Position numbers and translations under genes: made by a program. From Polytrichum commune (lineage: Eukaryota; Streptophyta; Polytrichopsida; Polytrichales; Polytrichaceae), in NCBI GenBank assembly GCA_950295325.1, contig OX485805.1:51918758-51982757 (forward strand): DNA of 64,000 nucleotides, given 5' to 3'. Below are positions 11,946 to 22,862 of this stretch, one piece after another. Below the pieces are notes generated by a model. It ran no database searches and was not told the DNA's origin. It saw only the letters and a list, made by a program, of their open reading frames with translations. Numbering within the stretch: position 1 is the first letter of the stretch; each line of letters opens with the position of its first letter.

Positions 11946-12480
11946 AGTGATCGGGATTTTTTTTGACATAACCTATCGAGATCGTAGTGTCTCCAAGTCC
12001 AACCGGTTACATACACTACACTAAAAAGGATAGTTAGTGTTTGATACACTAACTACGAACGCATACACTAAATGTCAATAACCTTTATGAAAGTAAGTAA
12101 CATCAAATATCAACTATGACAATATGTGGAAGTTACATGCTTGAATTTAGTGTTAGTAAGGATATGAATAAAAAGGATATCATAAGGGAGGTGGCAGTAG
12201 GGAAGGTAGCGGCACATTTATGTGTAACACTATTTGTCCAGGAATTGAATATTAGTGTTGAACATGGTAGAGTGATAACAACATTAAATAATATCAAGCA
12301 CTAAATATCCTTTTTAGTGTAGTGATGTTATAGTTATTCTTTATTAGTTTGAGGTATGTTCTATAGATTCCTTTATTATGATTGGTAATTCCTAAAGTCT
12401 TGAACTTCAACCAATTATTTTCAAACTCCACCAGTTCATCTGCAACTAGTGGTTACCAGTAGTTCTTCCTGTTCAGGGCT
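11946..12480 (+). repeat. Repeat family R1, copy 2, split by a MITE
   Basis: The left part (11946-12013) matches R1 through AAGTCCAACCGGTTAC. The sequence is then interrupted by 12014-12324 and resumes at 12325 with ATGTTATAG and the R1 right half (TCTTGAACTTCAACC, ACTCCACCAGTTCATC). The sister copies at 28.9 and 45.5 kb read GGTTACATGTT across this point, giving the pre-insertion site. Confidence 0.75.
12014..12324. mobile_element. CACTA-type MITE, 311 bp, nested in R1
   Basis: The terminal inverted repeats are perfect over 19 bases: CACTACACTAAAAAGGATA at the left and its complement ending ...TTTTTAGTGTAGTG at the right. They begin with CACTA, as in En/Spm-group elements. The flanks are ATA (12011-12013) and ATG (12325-12327). 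The empty site read from other R1 copies is ACATG, which fits a 3-bp duplication of ATG with one later G-to-A change in the left copy. The interior has only a short meaningless frame, so the element is non-autonomous. Confidence 0.78.
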
Positions 12481-13559
12481 TATGAGGTAAAAACCCCCAA
12501 ATTTACTCAAATGAACATGTTTTAGGGTGTTGAGAACAATTGCTTTAGTTTCAATATCAAATGAGCCATGGAAAATTGATGCCCGCATTTCAACAAAGTT
12601 CATGCACAAGTAACTTACACAAATATTGGGGGTTACATGAAGGGTTTTTTTTTCTTATAAAATTTTAATTTAGATGCAAAGATAATCAAAGTGATTTGGT
12701 GCATACAAAAGTACGTACACATCTTTCACTTGCGATGAATAATCTGATATGAATGGCCTTTTAAGAGACAATGAACCGGTTCTCAAGTTGAAATGCCACT
12801 CCCATGCATGGGGTGCACTCTATGTCACATGTGCCTACCCACACGGGTGCACAAAAGGGATACCTATTGAATCAGTCTAATACATGATACACATTGAAGG
12901 GATAATATTGTTGAAGGTAAGGTTTTTATGTATACTTTGGTGAATCATGCGATGTTTCTAATATGTAAAATACAATAGGCCCATCATCAAGGCAGGGTAT
13001 GTAACTAGGATTCTAACCATGATATAAGTTTCTAGCCATGTAAAGACTCTAGACATAAAAGTAGAAATCTAGCCCTATATTTTGGACCAATAAACATATT
13101 TGAGGCTATAAGTAATCTCTACATGTGTATATAAATTCTTGTTTTTCTTTTAATTGTTTTTTTGTGTGTATATAGGGGTACTAATTTGAAGACAACACAC
13201 ACGAGTCATTTTTTACCCCAATGAAGAGTGCACCCCCCAAGGTCTTCTTTAAGTTTAATACAACCCGGTGTTGCTCCACCCGATGGTCGGTGTCTAAGTA
13301 GTTGTCATATAGAATCATTGAAGACTTTGTAAACAATCTACCAAACTGCTTACCAAAGTATACATACAAACCTTATCATTACAAAATTATCAAAGCGTTT
13401 TTGAAGGAGGTGGATGTGTATGAGTGTGTGATCCACCCTAACAAACTTGCAGTGGAGGGCACAATCTCCCCCCATGGAAATTATGTGGTGCCATGATTTG
13501 TGGTTAGGACTAGTTTGGGACGTTGCCATGCATAAAAAAAGAAGGCAAAGATGTTCTCA
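12481..13559. other. No gene seen; 3' flank of the GGCT-like gene
   Basis: A 64-codon plus frame at 13302-13496 has protein-like composition but no recognised motif, and stop codons flank it closely. There is no evidence of splicing partners. The 3' UTR and poly(A) site of the minus-strand gene ending at 13560 must lie here; I cannot place them. Confidence 0.4.
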
Positions 13560-16500
13560 TCAAGAAGCAAGGCCTTGAATGTCCGAGCTGCCTCCTTCTA
13601 TTTCCGGTTGCCTTTGTGCAAGATTCTTGGGCAAAATAGTAGTGTCGAGCTTTGCACAAGAGAAGCAATTCAAAGCTTGTTCATCAGTGAACCCGTTGTC
13701 TTGGTAGCCTCGGGCCATCACTGCTTGGTATGACTCTGAGGGAGGTAGCATTTCAATCTCCCCATTCCTGAATTTCTCCATCTTGGCCTCTGAGCATCTG
13801 CAATGAAATAAAAACATTTAAGGAAGACATGTGATGTTTCGATGCTTTTCCCTCTGCACCCGTTTCTCGTGCAATATCACACAATTCGTGCAAGATAATG
13901 AGCAAATCAAAATCGTGCCTGATCCATTTCGTGGCCATATGAACATTTTTCGGAGCCCATGCAAACATCTTATTCATTATGAAAGTGACGGTTCTCGTGC
14001 TCACTAGTGGTTGTATGGGTGATCATTAAGCCTAGAATGGTTACAATATTTTGATGAGCACGTAATCCAATCTCCTTTAATGACGTGTTTGTCCGGTGTC
14101 TGTTCTTAGATCCAAACATGATCACATATACCACTCAATATAGGTGTCCAGATTATTGCTATGTTGGATTTAGGCACATCTACCTTGAAGATATAAACAA
14201 GCAAGGACAAGAATCAGTGGAATTCAAGAGATTAGAAGGTTAACCCTAGTATGAAGCTGTATGAGTAAATTATTATTTGAGTTAACCCTAGTACAACTTC
14301 TCAAGTTCATAGCCATTGAAAATTCATGGATCTCATATCTCAAAATATGGGTGACCAGAATCCCATGTTAAGTCAGTGTTGATGCATATGCTTGAGGGTT
14401 TAGTATCTTTCCAGTGATAACCCAACATCTAATTTCCAGCCTTTTAGGTCTAGCAACTACCAAATTTAGAAACAAAAGATTTTAAGTTGCAAGTGGATGT
14501 CCCATAGTTGTAGTTTATAAGATTGAATCAATGTGAAATCAGTGTCGATGATATATGCATATAGAGGTTTGGATTGGAGTTCTGAGCAGACATTTGAAGC
14601 CAGTTTAGAAACCTGAGCAGGAGATTCATCGCAAGGCCAACTTAGATGCAACATTAATTTACGGAAAAAGGAAGTAGGGGAGCAATACTCACGTAAATGT
14701 CAAGATTGGAAGACCATCTTTCTCTCCCAGGTATTTCAGACACCCATACCATCTTGGCTGCAAACACGTCCACATTGTGATCAGCTTGTGCAGAAGCAAA
14801 ATTCAGCGATCTATTGACAAAGATGCAGGCTAGGTAGAATTATTTGGGAACCTAAACAGGGAGTCTCCAGATGTGAGATTGGGTTTTGTGAAATTAGGGG
14901 CACTAGAACCGGAGAGGGGAAAAAAAATATCGTATTGGTCGTCGGCTCATTTAACCATGTGAACCACGGGATCAATATACTTGACTACAACAAGGCAAAT
15001 CAATTTGAAAAAAAATATTGCTGATCCTCAATCCGGTAGCTCATATGAATTTTGTGACTAAGGAACTGCCACTTGCAAGTGAACATAAACCAACATGTAG
15101 AACATTGTTATTTGTAGCGAGTAGGGAAAGTGACTCTCAAGTAGGGATAGTCACCCACCACTTAGATGCGTGAGAATTGATAGGCGGCTACCAAGTAGGA
15201 TAGTCAATGCAAATCATAGAGGCTTGGAAAATGGAAGGTAGTCATGTGGACACATACTTAATCAGAGAGCATTGATTTCATTTCATTAATGCATTAATTC
15301 CACCATGTGACCGGGCACATAACATTGCTAAGAAAAAAAGAGTGCAAACCAAATAATTTTATCACGATTTTATCATCATACATGGTTTTATGTAAATTTA
15401 CCGGCAGAAGGTCGAGGAGGTGGTTGGGAGTTGCAGGTGGCCCATTCCTCAACAATTCAATCTGGTGATCCTCCACCCACACGCTCCCAGGCAATTGGGT
15501 ATTCTCTTGACTGAAGACATCGTTGAACTGCTCTTTCCTGGCTTAGATCAAATACAACCGAACAAGAATAAACACCGATAATATATACAAAACTCCTTGA
15601 AACAGGGAGATACATGAAACTGGAAGAAGGAACTTCGTTGCAAAAGCCTTTGAAAACCGCTCGTAATTGACATTACAAAGAAGTACTTGCAACGCAAATT
15701 TTAAAACGCTATACGAGCGTTTGTTAGCTGCATTGGGTTAGCAAGATTCTTGAGGAAAACATGTTTGAAATGGTTGGAATTGGACCTCTATATACTGGGG
15801 AAACCAAAAATTCCCAAATATGTAAACCAAACCAAACCGTTGCAAGGACATCCTAAATCTGCCAAAAAAAAACTATAAAGCTATTTGTAATTGGCGTTAC
15901 AGAGGGGATATTTGCAACACATTTTGACACTAAATGATGGGAGTTTGTGAGATTAGGGTTTTAATATGTCTTGTTGGAAGGACACTGAATCCACGCTTGT
16001 TGTAAAATGGGTATGCCTATTTTTCCTGAAACCAGAAAATCCTCAAACCTTTGCAAAGCCGTCACAAATTTGTGCCAATTAAGTGTAGTATGGTAATGGC
16101 ACCTGAATTGTGACCCTTGCCCAGAAGCGACCCCTCTATATTCTAACTTACCCTAAAATGAACACGATTTGACTTGAGAGTCGAGAGTCAGATGGGGACA
16201 CTACTGTACCTATAATCAACACTTTGAAAATCCACAGTTCATTCATACCATGTCCAAAAACTACATGCTAAATTCCATTGAAAACCCTCTTTCAAATGTC
16301 AACAAGACCCAACAAAAATTGAGGCGGCCTATTAGTAGTGATTATGCTCAAATACTTGAAAGGTTGATCATAGGACTCACGTGATTTTGTAGAGTCGGAT
16401 GTGAGTGGAGACACCATCTTCCAGGACGGGATTAAGAAATGCAACCCCTCCCAAACCCCACGTGTAAGTTCGCTCGTGCCCAAAGAAAAGCCGGTGGGGT

Positions 16501-17220
16501 ACGGCCAGCCATTCCGAAGCAAGTGGGGGCGTTTTGTCTCTGCATCCACGGCAAGAATTCGACATGCCTTCCTCCTAAAACCCATCAAATTACATCCCAC
16601 CGTCGCCAACCTCTCAGACCCAATTAATCTCCCAACACCCCTGAATCTGCACTTGATTTTTTTTATCTAATTTTTTTTCTTCTCATTCTGGTACGCAACA
16701 TCTGCTCCCTTTGGATGCATATTTGTTGAAAACTTGCGCAAAAAAATAAACGAATTTTTTTTTGTTTTCTAACAGACTTGAAGCATATGATTACCTGACC
16801 TCCATGGATGTAACACATAAACCGCGGCTTCCACACATTCGACCCGTAGCATGCATACCACACATACTTGGACGACTCTGAGCCTTCACCATCTTCACCA
16901 TCTTGTTCTCCAACACCCGTCGCCGAAGATATTTCTCTACCCATAATATTCTCCGAATTAGTATCGAGCTGCTGTTTTCCAGAACGCGTCGAGGTTGAAG
17001 TAGAACTCTCACCTAATTGTTCATAATGCTCTAACCCAACAACAATTGCCTCGGCCTCAACCGTTGCCTCTGATTTCTCCTCCTCCTCCTCCTCCTCCTT
17101 ACGATGAAGCTCAGCTAGAAGCCCAACAAGCTCCTTGAGAGGAATTGTGCAGGACCTGTGTGACTCCAACTGCAAGCTTGAACTTGTTACCTTAGGCTGA
17201 GATTCCTCATCCTCTTCCAT
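13560..17220 (-). CDS. GGCT-like domain protein (HDA5 C-terminal-domain type), 5 exons, 352 aa
   Basis: Exons, minus strand: 17220-16795, 16574-16381, 15537-15402, 14757-14693 and 13797-13560. All junctions are GT-AG, phases agree, and the total is 1059 bp. The start is the only in-frame ATG before the acidic N terminus. Residues 1-115 are acidic and low-complexity, with a Glu run encoded by a GAG/GAA repeat. From about 119 comes Y-V-W-Y-A-C-Y-G-S-N-V-W-K-P-R-F, then P-H-R-L-F-F-G (168-174), K-E-Q-F-N-D-V (208 onward), W-Y-G-C-L...L-P-I-L-T, and a C-terminal K-F-R-N-G-E-I. The YGSN loop is typical of the gamma-glutamylcyclotransferase/AIG2-like fold, which binds gamma-glutamyl substrates. I recall the same domain as the C-terminal extension of Arabidopsis HDA5. 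Here no deacetylase domain is attached. Enzymatic activity is inferred from fold only. Intron 4 carries a dispersed repeat. Confidence 0.88.
13826..14165 (+). repeat. Dispersed repeat R3, in intron 4 of the GGCT-like gene
   Basis: Resembles 45985-46340 in the same orientation. Shared words include AATCCAATCTC, GTGTCCAGATTATTG-TATGTT (here) versus GTGTGCAGATTATTGATATGTT, and ATTTAGGCA. An 83-codon minus frame here looks protein-like but lies entirely in the intron and is not spliced into the gene. The family is unknown. Confidence 0.6.
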
Positions 17221-17511
17221 GTTTTTATAAATGTGGCCACCCGAAAAAATTAGCACCAACGACAAAACGGTTGATGCTGATGCAGCTGATGATGCAGAAG
17301 TGGCAGCGGTGAAATGATAATTTGCATCATGATGATTGTCTTTTGCATTTTGGTACTGGTTAGCATCAAATGTTTTTGTCGTTCCAACATGGAGGCTCTA
17401 AGTTACGTTCCCGAATCCCAGAATCTGTGGAAAAGTCTGTTTGGTTTTTAGATTCTTTTTACTACTACGAGACCGTCAGCAAAGTCAATGCTTTACTACA
17501 CAAGCCTATAG

Positions 17512-17610
17512 TAGTGGGATTTGAGCGAACCATCCCGTACACTCGTTCCTTGTTGGATGCCTAAACCCTTGCCTCCAAGGAACCAGTGTCGGGTTGTTTC
17601 GCCCCAGCCC
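17512..17610. repeat. Short foldback element, copy 1 (about 95 bp)
   Basis: Sister of 54465-54560. The left arm (GAGCGAACCATCCCGTACAC then CGTTCCTTG) pairs imperfectly with the right arm (CAAGGAACCAGTGTCGGG then TTGTTTCGCCCC), leaving a loop of about 23 bases (TTGGATGCCTAAACCCTTGC...). GTAGTG occurs immediately before (17511-17516) and after (17612-17617) the element, a possible target-site duplication. No protein is encoded. Confidence 0.65.
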
Positions 17611-17839
17611 GGTAGTGGCTACCATTCCCAAAACCATCTCTCTTGACAAACTCCACTTGAACAAAAAAGTGGTCACTCACTTTATCAAAAACCTCGGCCT
17701 ACATTGCACTAATTGACCCAATCAATGGTACTAAATCTCTTCACGCTTTGAAATTAATGTCATGAAATGATCTAGGAAGCATTGTTCATCTCGGCACTAT
17801 TCAATGAGAATACTATCCATAGAAGTACTACTTATTGAA

Positions 17840-18075
17840 AGTATTTGCATTATGCATTCTGACGAAAACAAGCATGTGTTTGCCTATATATATATATATA
17901 TATCACTCTACAAGCACCTTAGAACACACACTAATTTTTTTAATATGCATGGTAAATGAGCATGCATTCATGAATTTAGCATCACTCAATTTAAATTTCA
18001 GCCTCGCTAATTTTGAGACTTGCCAAATTAGTGTGTGTTTTGGGAATTAGCACCAAACTCACTATTTGGGATAAT
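17840..18075 (+). repeat. Dispersed repeat R2, copy 1 (inverted copy at 47545-47765)
   Basis: Its reverse complement matches 47545-47765: CACTCTACAAGCACCTTAGA here versus TCTAAGGTGCTTGTAGAGTG there, and AAATTAGTGTGTGTTTTGGG at the other end. It includes a (TA)n tract at 17885-17903. Ends such as ATTAGTG-GTG suggest a MITE-like origin. There is no coding sequence. Confidence 0.65.
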
Positions 18076-18785
18076 AAATGTAGTAATAGCAAAAACGGCT
18101 GTTTAATTTTGACATGGTCCATTTCACATACTATCATCTGAGAGGTGTCAAAAACATCACAACTTGTGTCAAAGTGATGGATCTGATACACATTCTAATT
18201 TTTTTGATGGATCCTAGGTGACACATGTCAAATGAGGCGTATTAAAAACACCCTCTTATCCTACTAGGTAGTGCTGGTTATCTATGATGTTTTCTATATA
18301 TATAAATTTACAAAGATTCTCAGTCAAGTTTCCTACACATTGAAGCCTATGCCCCAACTATGTGTGTGTGATTTTTTCATAGATAATTTTCTTTTGTTAT
18401 GATAAAATTTACTATATGAAGAAAAATATAGGTGAATCCGTCACTATTTTGCACGATCCCTATGCAAAACCACTGAAACTAAAAACAAATCATTGATTTT
18501 GATGAAATTCAACTTCAATTTTTGAAGGGAAAATGCTTTAAAGCTAGTTTTTGTGAACATCAATGACAATGTTACTAGTTCCAACCATAAAGAATTCAAT
18601 ATAGTTCGAAATTCACCCTTCACAACTTGGTCCAATATGTCAAGTCCAAGTTAGAGATGATAATCTCATTTTGTAACTTCCATCAGGCAACATTGTTTTG
18701 TCTTATCAGTGTGGGTTACCATTCTGAGGTACATGTTGCTATAACAATTTACTGAGAGTATCATTTTTAATCCAAATAACATAAG
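18076..18785. other. AT-rich intergenic DNA, nothing recognised
   Basis: Only short frames and AT-rich low-complexity sequence. The gene-like signals I looked for (splice pairs, conserved blocks) are absent. Confidence 0.4.
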
Positions 18786-19005
18786 TACACCAACTATGAT
18801 ATTTAGTGTGACGTACTATTTGGATTTGCACGGTGCTATATCTTTTTACAATTGAAATGTTTTTTTACCAAATAAAGTTGTCCATGTTCTTTAATGTCCA
18901 AACTACCATTTTAACATTTTTTGGTAAAATATGAGACGTACTGTAAACATATATAGCATTGCGATATCCAAATACTAAATCACACTAAATATCTTATTTA
19001 GTGTA
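18786..19005. mobile_element. MITE, 220 bp, TACACTAAATA-type ends
   Basis: The left end TACACCAACTATGATATTTAGTGTG and the complement of the right end agree at 22 of 25 positions (20-base core ...ATGATATTTAGTGTG). Subterminal arms also pair (ACTATTTGGAT versus ATCCAAATACT). A TA dinucleotide at each border could be a target-site duplication. Related, more diverged copies lie at 29803-29957 (truncated), 48241-48454 and 19506-19600 (partial). It is non-coding. Confidence 0.75.
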
Positions 19006-19245
19006 GTTAGTATGCACACCGAAGAATATGTTATAGCTTAGTTGATTTTTAAAAACTTTAAAATGGGTAAAAAGTTATATAGAAGCAATATTTAACTCCG
19101 AATGGTAACCCACACTAATTAGACAAAGCATTGTCGTCTTTAGGAACTGGACTAAAGCCCAAAGTGAAGGAGAGAGAAGAGAAGAGAAGAAACGTTGACC
19201 CCTGATGGGATCAACATGATTGAAATGCCCGTTCGACCCACCCTT

Positions 19246-19272
19246 GATATTATGTCCACTGGACATAATATC
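19246..19272. repeat. Perfect 13-bp inverted repeat around one base
   Basis: GATATTATGTCCA is followed by C and then its exact reverse complement. The palindrome would form a cruciform or hairpin with a one-base centre. It sits between two similar words (ACTAAAG-CC-AAAGTGAAGGAGA at about 19150-19175 and ACTAAAGTGAAGGAGA at about 19309-19324), so it may be the centre of a small foldback element. Confidence 0.7.
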
Positions 19273-19324
19273 AGTGGTGCAGGATTACTAACCCCTCTTG
19301 GGGTGGGCACTAAAGTGAAGGAGA

Positions 19325-20230
19325 TATACATTGAGGTTCTCTTTTCTTGCACATGACATCATTTATTTATAGTTAAAGACTTTGTTGGAGCACTCAACAA
19401 GAACGCGAATAAAGTACAGTCTGCCCAAAACGACGTGCCTACTTTCCACAACTCCCTGATGAGTGATGCACCTGGCCCGAGAACTTAGAATATTCTAAGC
19501 AGATAACTACACTAAATATTGTACTTAGTGGCACTCAACATTTGGAATTATGCAATGCTATATTTCTTTGCAGTATAATTCAGTGTTGTCACCTATATAA
19601 CCCTACACAAAAAAAATTTATCCATTTTGGCCCTCTTTATTTGTTTTGAACCGGAGAATTTCAAAGCACATTTCTTCCTTCTCCTCTTTGCAGGTGTTGC
19701 ATCCTCCCTCTCTTGCATTGGTGCCTAAAATAAATTAACTAAATCATTCACTAATTGTATTGCTTCTTCAAGTTCACATTCAATAGAGCTCCCCAACAAA
19801 TATGAGCTCTATATATACCCTTCACTTCAATTTTTTGCAATGGCCCACAATACCCCATTATTGGTTTGGTTCATTTGCAAATGTTTGACATTTACATTAG
19901 ATTGGCTTGCTAGAGATACCTTTCTTAGCCTATTAATTGTTAGATGTTACTGTCCATTACATGTCATTGACATTGCTAGTGCATATTCCAAATATATATA
20001 ACCTTATATTGTTCTAATGTGTTTGTGTTCTCTAATCACAATTAATATAAGCTTGGTGGTCGTCATCGGGAGCAACCACGAAGAATGGCATGTATAGCTT
20101 GTCGGAGTGGTTGAAGTTTTGACATTACCGATATAAACAATGGGGAGGTCACATGCTCAGCGTAAGTGTCCTTGATAACCTAATTGTTCAACCTCTTCAA
20201 AAAAAAAAATTCGATATCGAATTACTAGAC
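19325..20230. other. No gene seen; partial MITE at 19506-19600
   Basis: Bases 19506-19600 begin ACTACACTAAATATTGTACTTAGTG and resemble the left half of the 18786 MITE. The rest is AT-rich with short frames only. Confidence 0.4.
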
Positions 20231-20239
20231 TACGCTTAC

Positions 20240-20960
20240 ATTTGCTTTCCATCATTTAATGCAAGATCTTATTTTGGAGCAATGTGATGAGATGCCTACT
20301 TGCAACCTCGTTGAAAAAATACGTGGTTGCAACAGTCAAGTAACAAAATAACATGCTTCTATAGGCAACAGTGGATGACATCATCCGGGCATTCATGCAA
20401 ATTGCACATTACCATTCGTGGCTTAAAGGTGGTTCTTTGGGGAAAGGGCTTGACTAGGCATCATTAAAGTTGAAAGCTACAACACACACTACTGATCCCA
20501 AGCTCCTCACAAAAGCTATGAAGTCTTACCCAGGTGCAAAGAATCTCAATACAAGAAATTGTGCTTTGGAGGGTCTAAATTGTTTGGATCAACCAAGAGA
20601 AAGTTTGACTTGACACTAGGATCTGAGTATGATTCTCATCGTCCAAACAACCTTGTAAATTACTCCATCCCCCACCCTAACACAAGATCCACTAGGACAC
20701 GCGTTGAGGAGTTCCTCACACATGATAAGAATGTGATGTCTCACACCACCAGTGTGTTGGAGTCAAAGTGTCCACATTTCCAAATTGTCTCATTTGTCGA
20801 AGAAAGAGTGTCAAGTATTGCAAGCCAACATTGGGCATCCATGCAAGGCCGAACTGGGAAAGATTAACATGGCACACCCGCGCCAACTTACAAAGGTCCA
20901 AAGAAGGAATTTCATTGCAACAACCACATAGCTATAAAATTTTGGTTCTATGCTAATGCA
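20240..20960 (+). pseudogene. Unidentified decayed reading frame
   Basis: Frames shift and stop repeatedly but stay protein-like. About 20262-20345 has C-D-E-M-P-T-C-N-L-V, and 20559-20867 (no ATG) has G-S-K-L-F-G-S-T-K-R-K-F-D-L then H-R-P-N-N-L and P-H-P-N-T-R-S-T-R-T-R-V-E-E-F. I cannot name the family. Basic composition and setting suggest a transposon or retrotransposon ORF rather than a host gene. Confidence 0.35.
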
Positions 20961-21929
20961 TCGATCATAACATGAAGGGTAGCAAGAAAAAGGGGGTGTT
21001 GGATTGGTCAAATCTTTCAACTATGTGGCTGGTGAAGATTAGAACAAACCTTTCACAAGAGGTTTTTGCATTGGAAAATATTGATTTTCAATTCCAGCAA
21101 TGAGAGGCCATGTCTCCATGTCATCGTTTGGGTACAATACCCAACAATCCCATTCCTCAATCACATTTTCACGTTTAGCCAATCCAAGTGCTCACCCCAC
21201 CAAACAGTTTTCACCAATTAGTTTGTCGTAATATGGCGGAACCATTGCCAGATCACAAAAATTAATGGAAGAACACATTACATATGGATGGATTTATGTG
21301 GTGGGAATGAGTGCCGCTTCATACCCTTGATTTGGTTGCATAATAACCATAGTCTCCAAAGAGGATAGGTTTTATCTTATGCCAATTGCAGATGGCCCAC
21401 AATGCACTTACCCTAACTTTGCAAAGTGTCATCAATGGCAATGAGGAAGAGGGGTCAATAGGCATCCTACAAACATTTGTATTATGTGTTTAGGTATTTG
21501 AACAAGGTTTACTACGCCATCAACAAGTTAATTCACGCACCCACATTTAGTTACAACGAGGTGATATGTCTTCTCGAGCTCGGGGGTGTGGCGGAACAAG
21601 CTTAGAGCGATGTTAGTGAATGCCATGGACACATAGCTTTCAAATAGAGAATTGTATATGTTTGCCCCAAGGAAATGTAGTGCACAATGATGCTAGAAAT
21701 AGTTAGTTTTTTGCCACAATAAGACACTTGACATTCCCTATGCGTGTTTGTCATTTCAATAAAGTACCCATAATTGGGGACCATCGTTCACCCTATGATA
21801 CATGGTAATTGGGTCCAATTCAATATTCATGATCTCTCTAACATATTAAAATCAACATTTATAATTCAAGATTACTACAATTTTTTTAAATAGCACCTCG
21901 TTGCTCACATGTCACCGCTCAATGCTCAT

Positions 21930-22862
21930 ATGCTAGCTTCCTCTACCTTCTATTGTATAAGAGTGACCTTGAATTGACCTGACAATCATGGATCCTATCC
22001 CAATGATTTTGTTCATGCCATTAAGGTCACCTATGACATGCTTAGAAGCCCTTGAGTTGAGGTACCAACCTTGTCTTGGTTTGTGGTGTTGAGTGCAAGC
22101 ATGGCCACATCAAATGTATCATTCTAAGTTGAGTCCATTGTGAGCATGGCTACCTCGAACATGTCGACAACATTTGTTGGCTGTTGGTCTGTGTTGTTCT
22201 CTTCTTCTTGCTAAGTATTGACTGATATTCGGTGGAATAGTTGATGATGTTGATGCCTTCTAGATAGAAAGGGACATTCCCTTTCCAGTGCCCATAAGAT
22301 CAACATCCCTAATGCTTTCTCCCTCTTTCTTGATTTGTTGGCTCTGTTTGTAGGACAGAGACTATGCATCAACTTCTTCGTTTCAAGAGCAAATTTCCTA
22401 ACCACTTTGTGTTCACACTTGGACGTTACTTGTTCTTGTTATTTTTGGTCCACTTTATGTAATGTGGATGTTAACTATAGTATATATATATATATATATA
22501 CATATAAGTGCTCCCTAAAATGCATTGAAAGAAATCTAGGTAACTATAGTGATTTGGGCAGTTCTTGATTATTTATTTTAAATTTTTCGGGTGATAAATG
22601 AGTAGCTTCAATCCTTGACCCGTATTTGAGGAGAAGGTATGGTATAGTGAATAGCCATGGATTGGCATGAGCAAAGTAAGCTACAATTGTAGTCTTTCAT
22701 AGCAAAGGACAGAGCCTCACGGTTCTACCGTTTTCTTGTTGATGAATCAAAATGATCGGTGAGGCCAAAGGTGAGTGATGGGTCCTCGGGGCAGATGGTG
22801 TAGTTGTTTGGTCCTTCTAGTTTGTTTGCATCCAAGAAGTTGAATGATCCATCTCCTGCCAT
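21930..22862 (-). mobile_element. Ty1/Copia retrotransposon remnant (gag to protease)
   Basis: An ATG at 22860-22862 opens F-L-D-A-N-K-L-E-G-P-N-N-Y-T, the typical Copia gag opening (K-L-x-G-x-N-Y). About 800 bases on (near 22060-22090) comes W-Y-L-N-S-R-A-S-K-H-V-I-G-D, matching the Copia protease consensus W-x-L-D-S-G-A-S-x-H-V-T-G-D. The catalytic D-S-G has become N-S-R, so the protease is dead. It continues G-H-S-Y-T-I-E-G-R-G-S. Frames are broken throughout. Integrase and reverse transcriptase were not recognised and no LTRs were located. Confidence 0.6.

Noticed and set aside
13753-14004. 83-codon minus frame between exons 4 and 5 of the GGCT-like gene
   Set aside because: It overlaps the acceptor of exon 5 in another frame and lies mostly in intron 4, in a repeat shared with 45985-46340. 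Splicing exon 4 to 13797 restores the conserved protein without it.
17218-17265. Extended N terminus for the GGCT-like protein from 17265
   Set aside because: The codon there is TTG. The first ATG is at 17218-17220.
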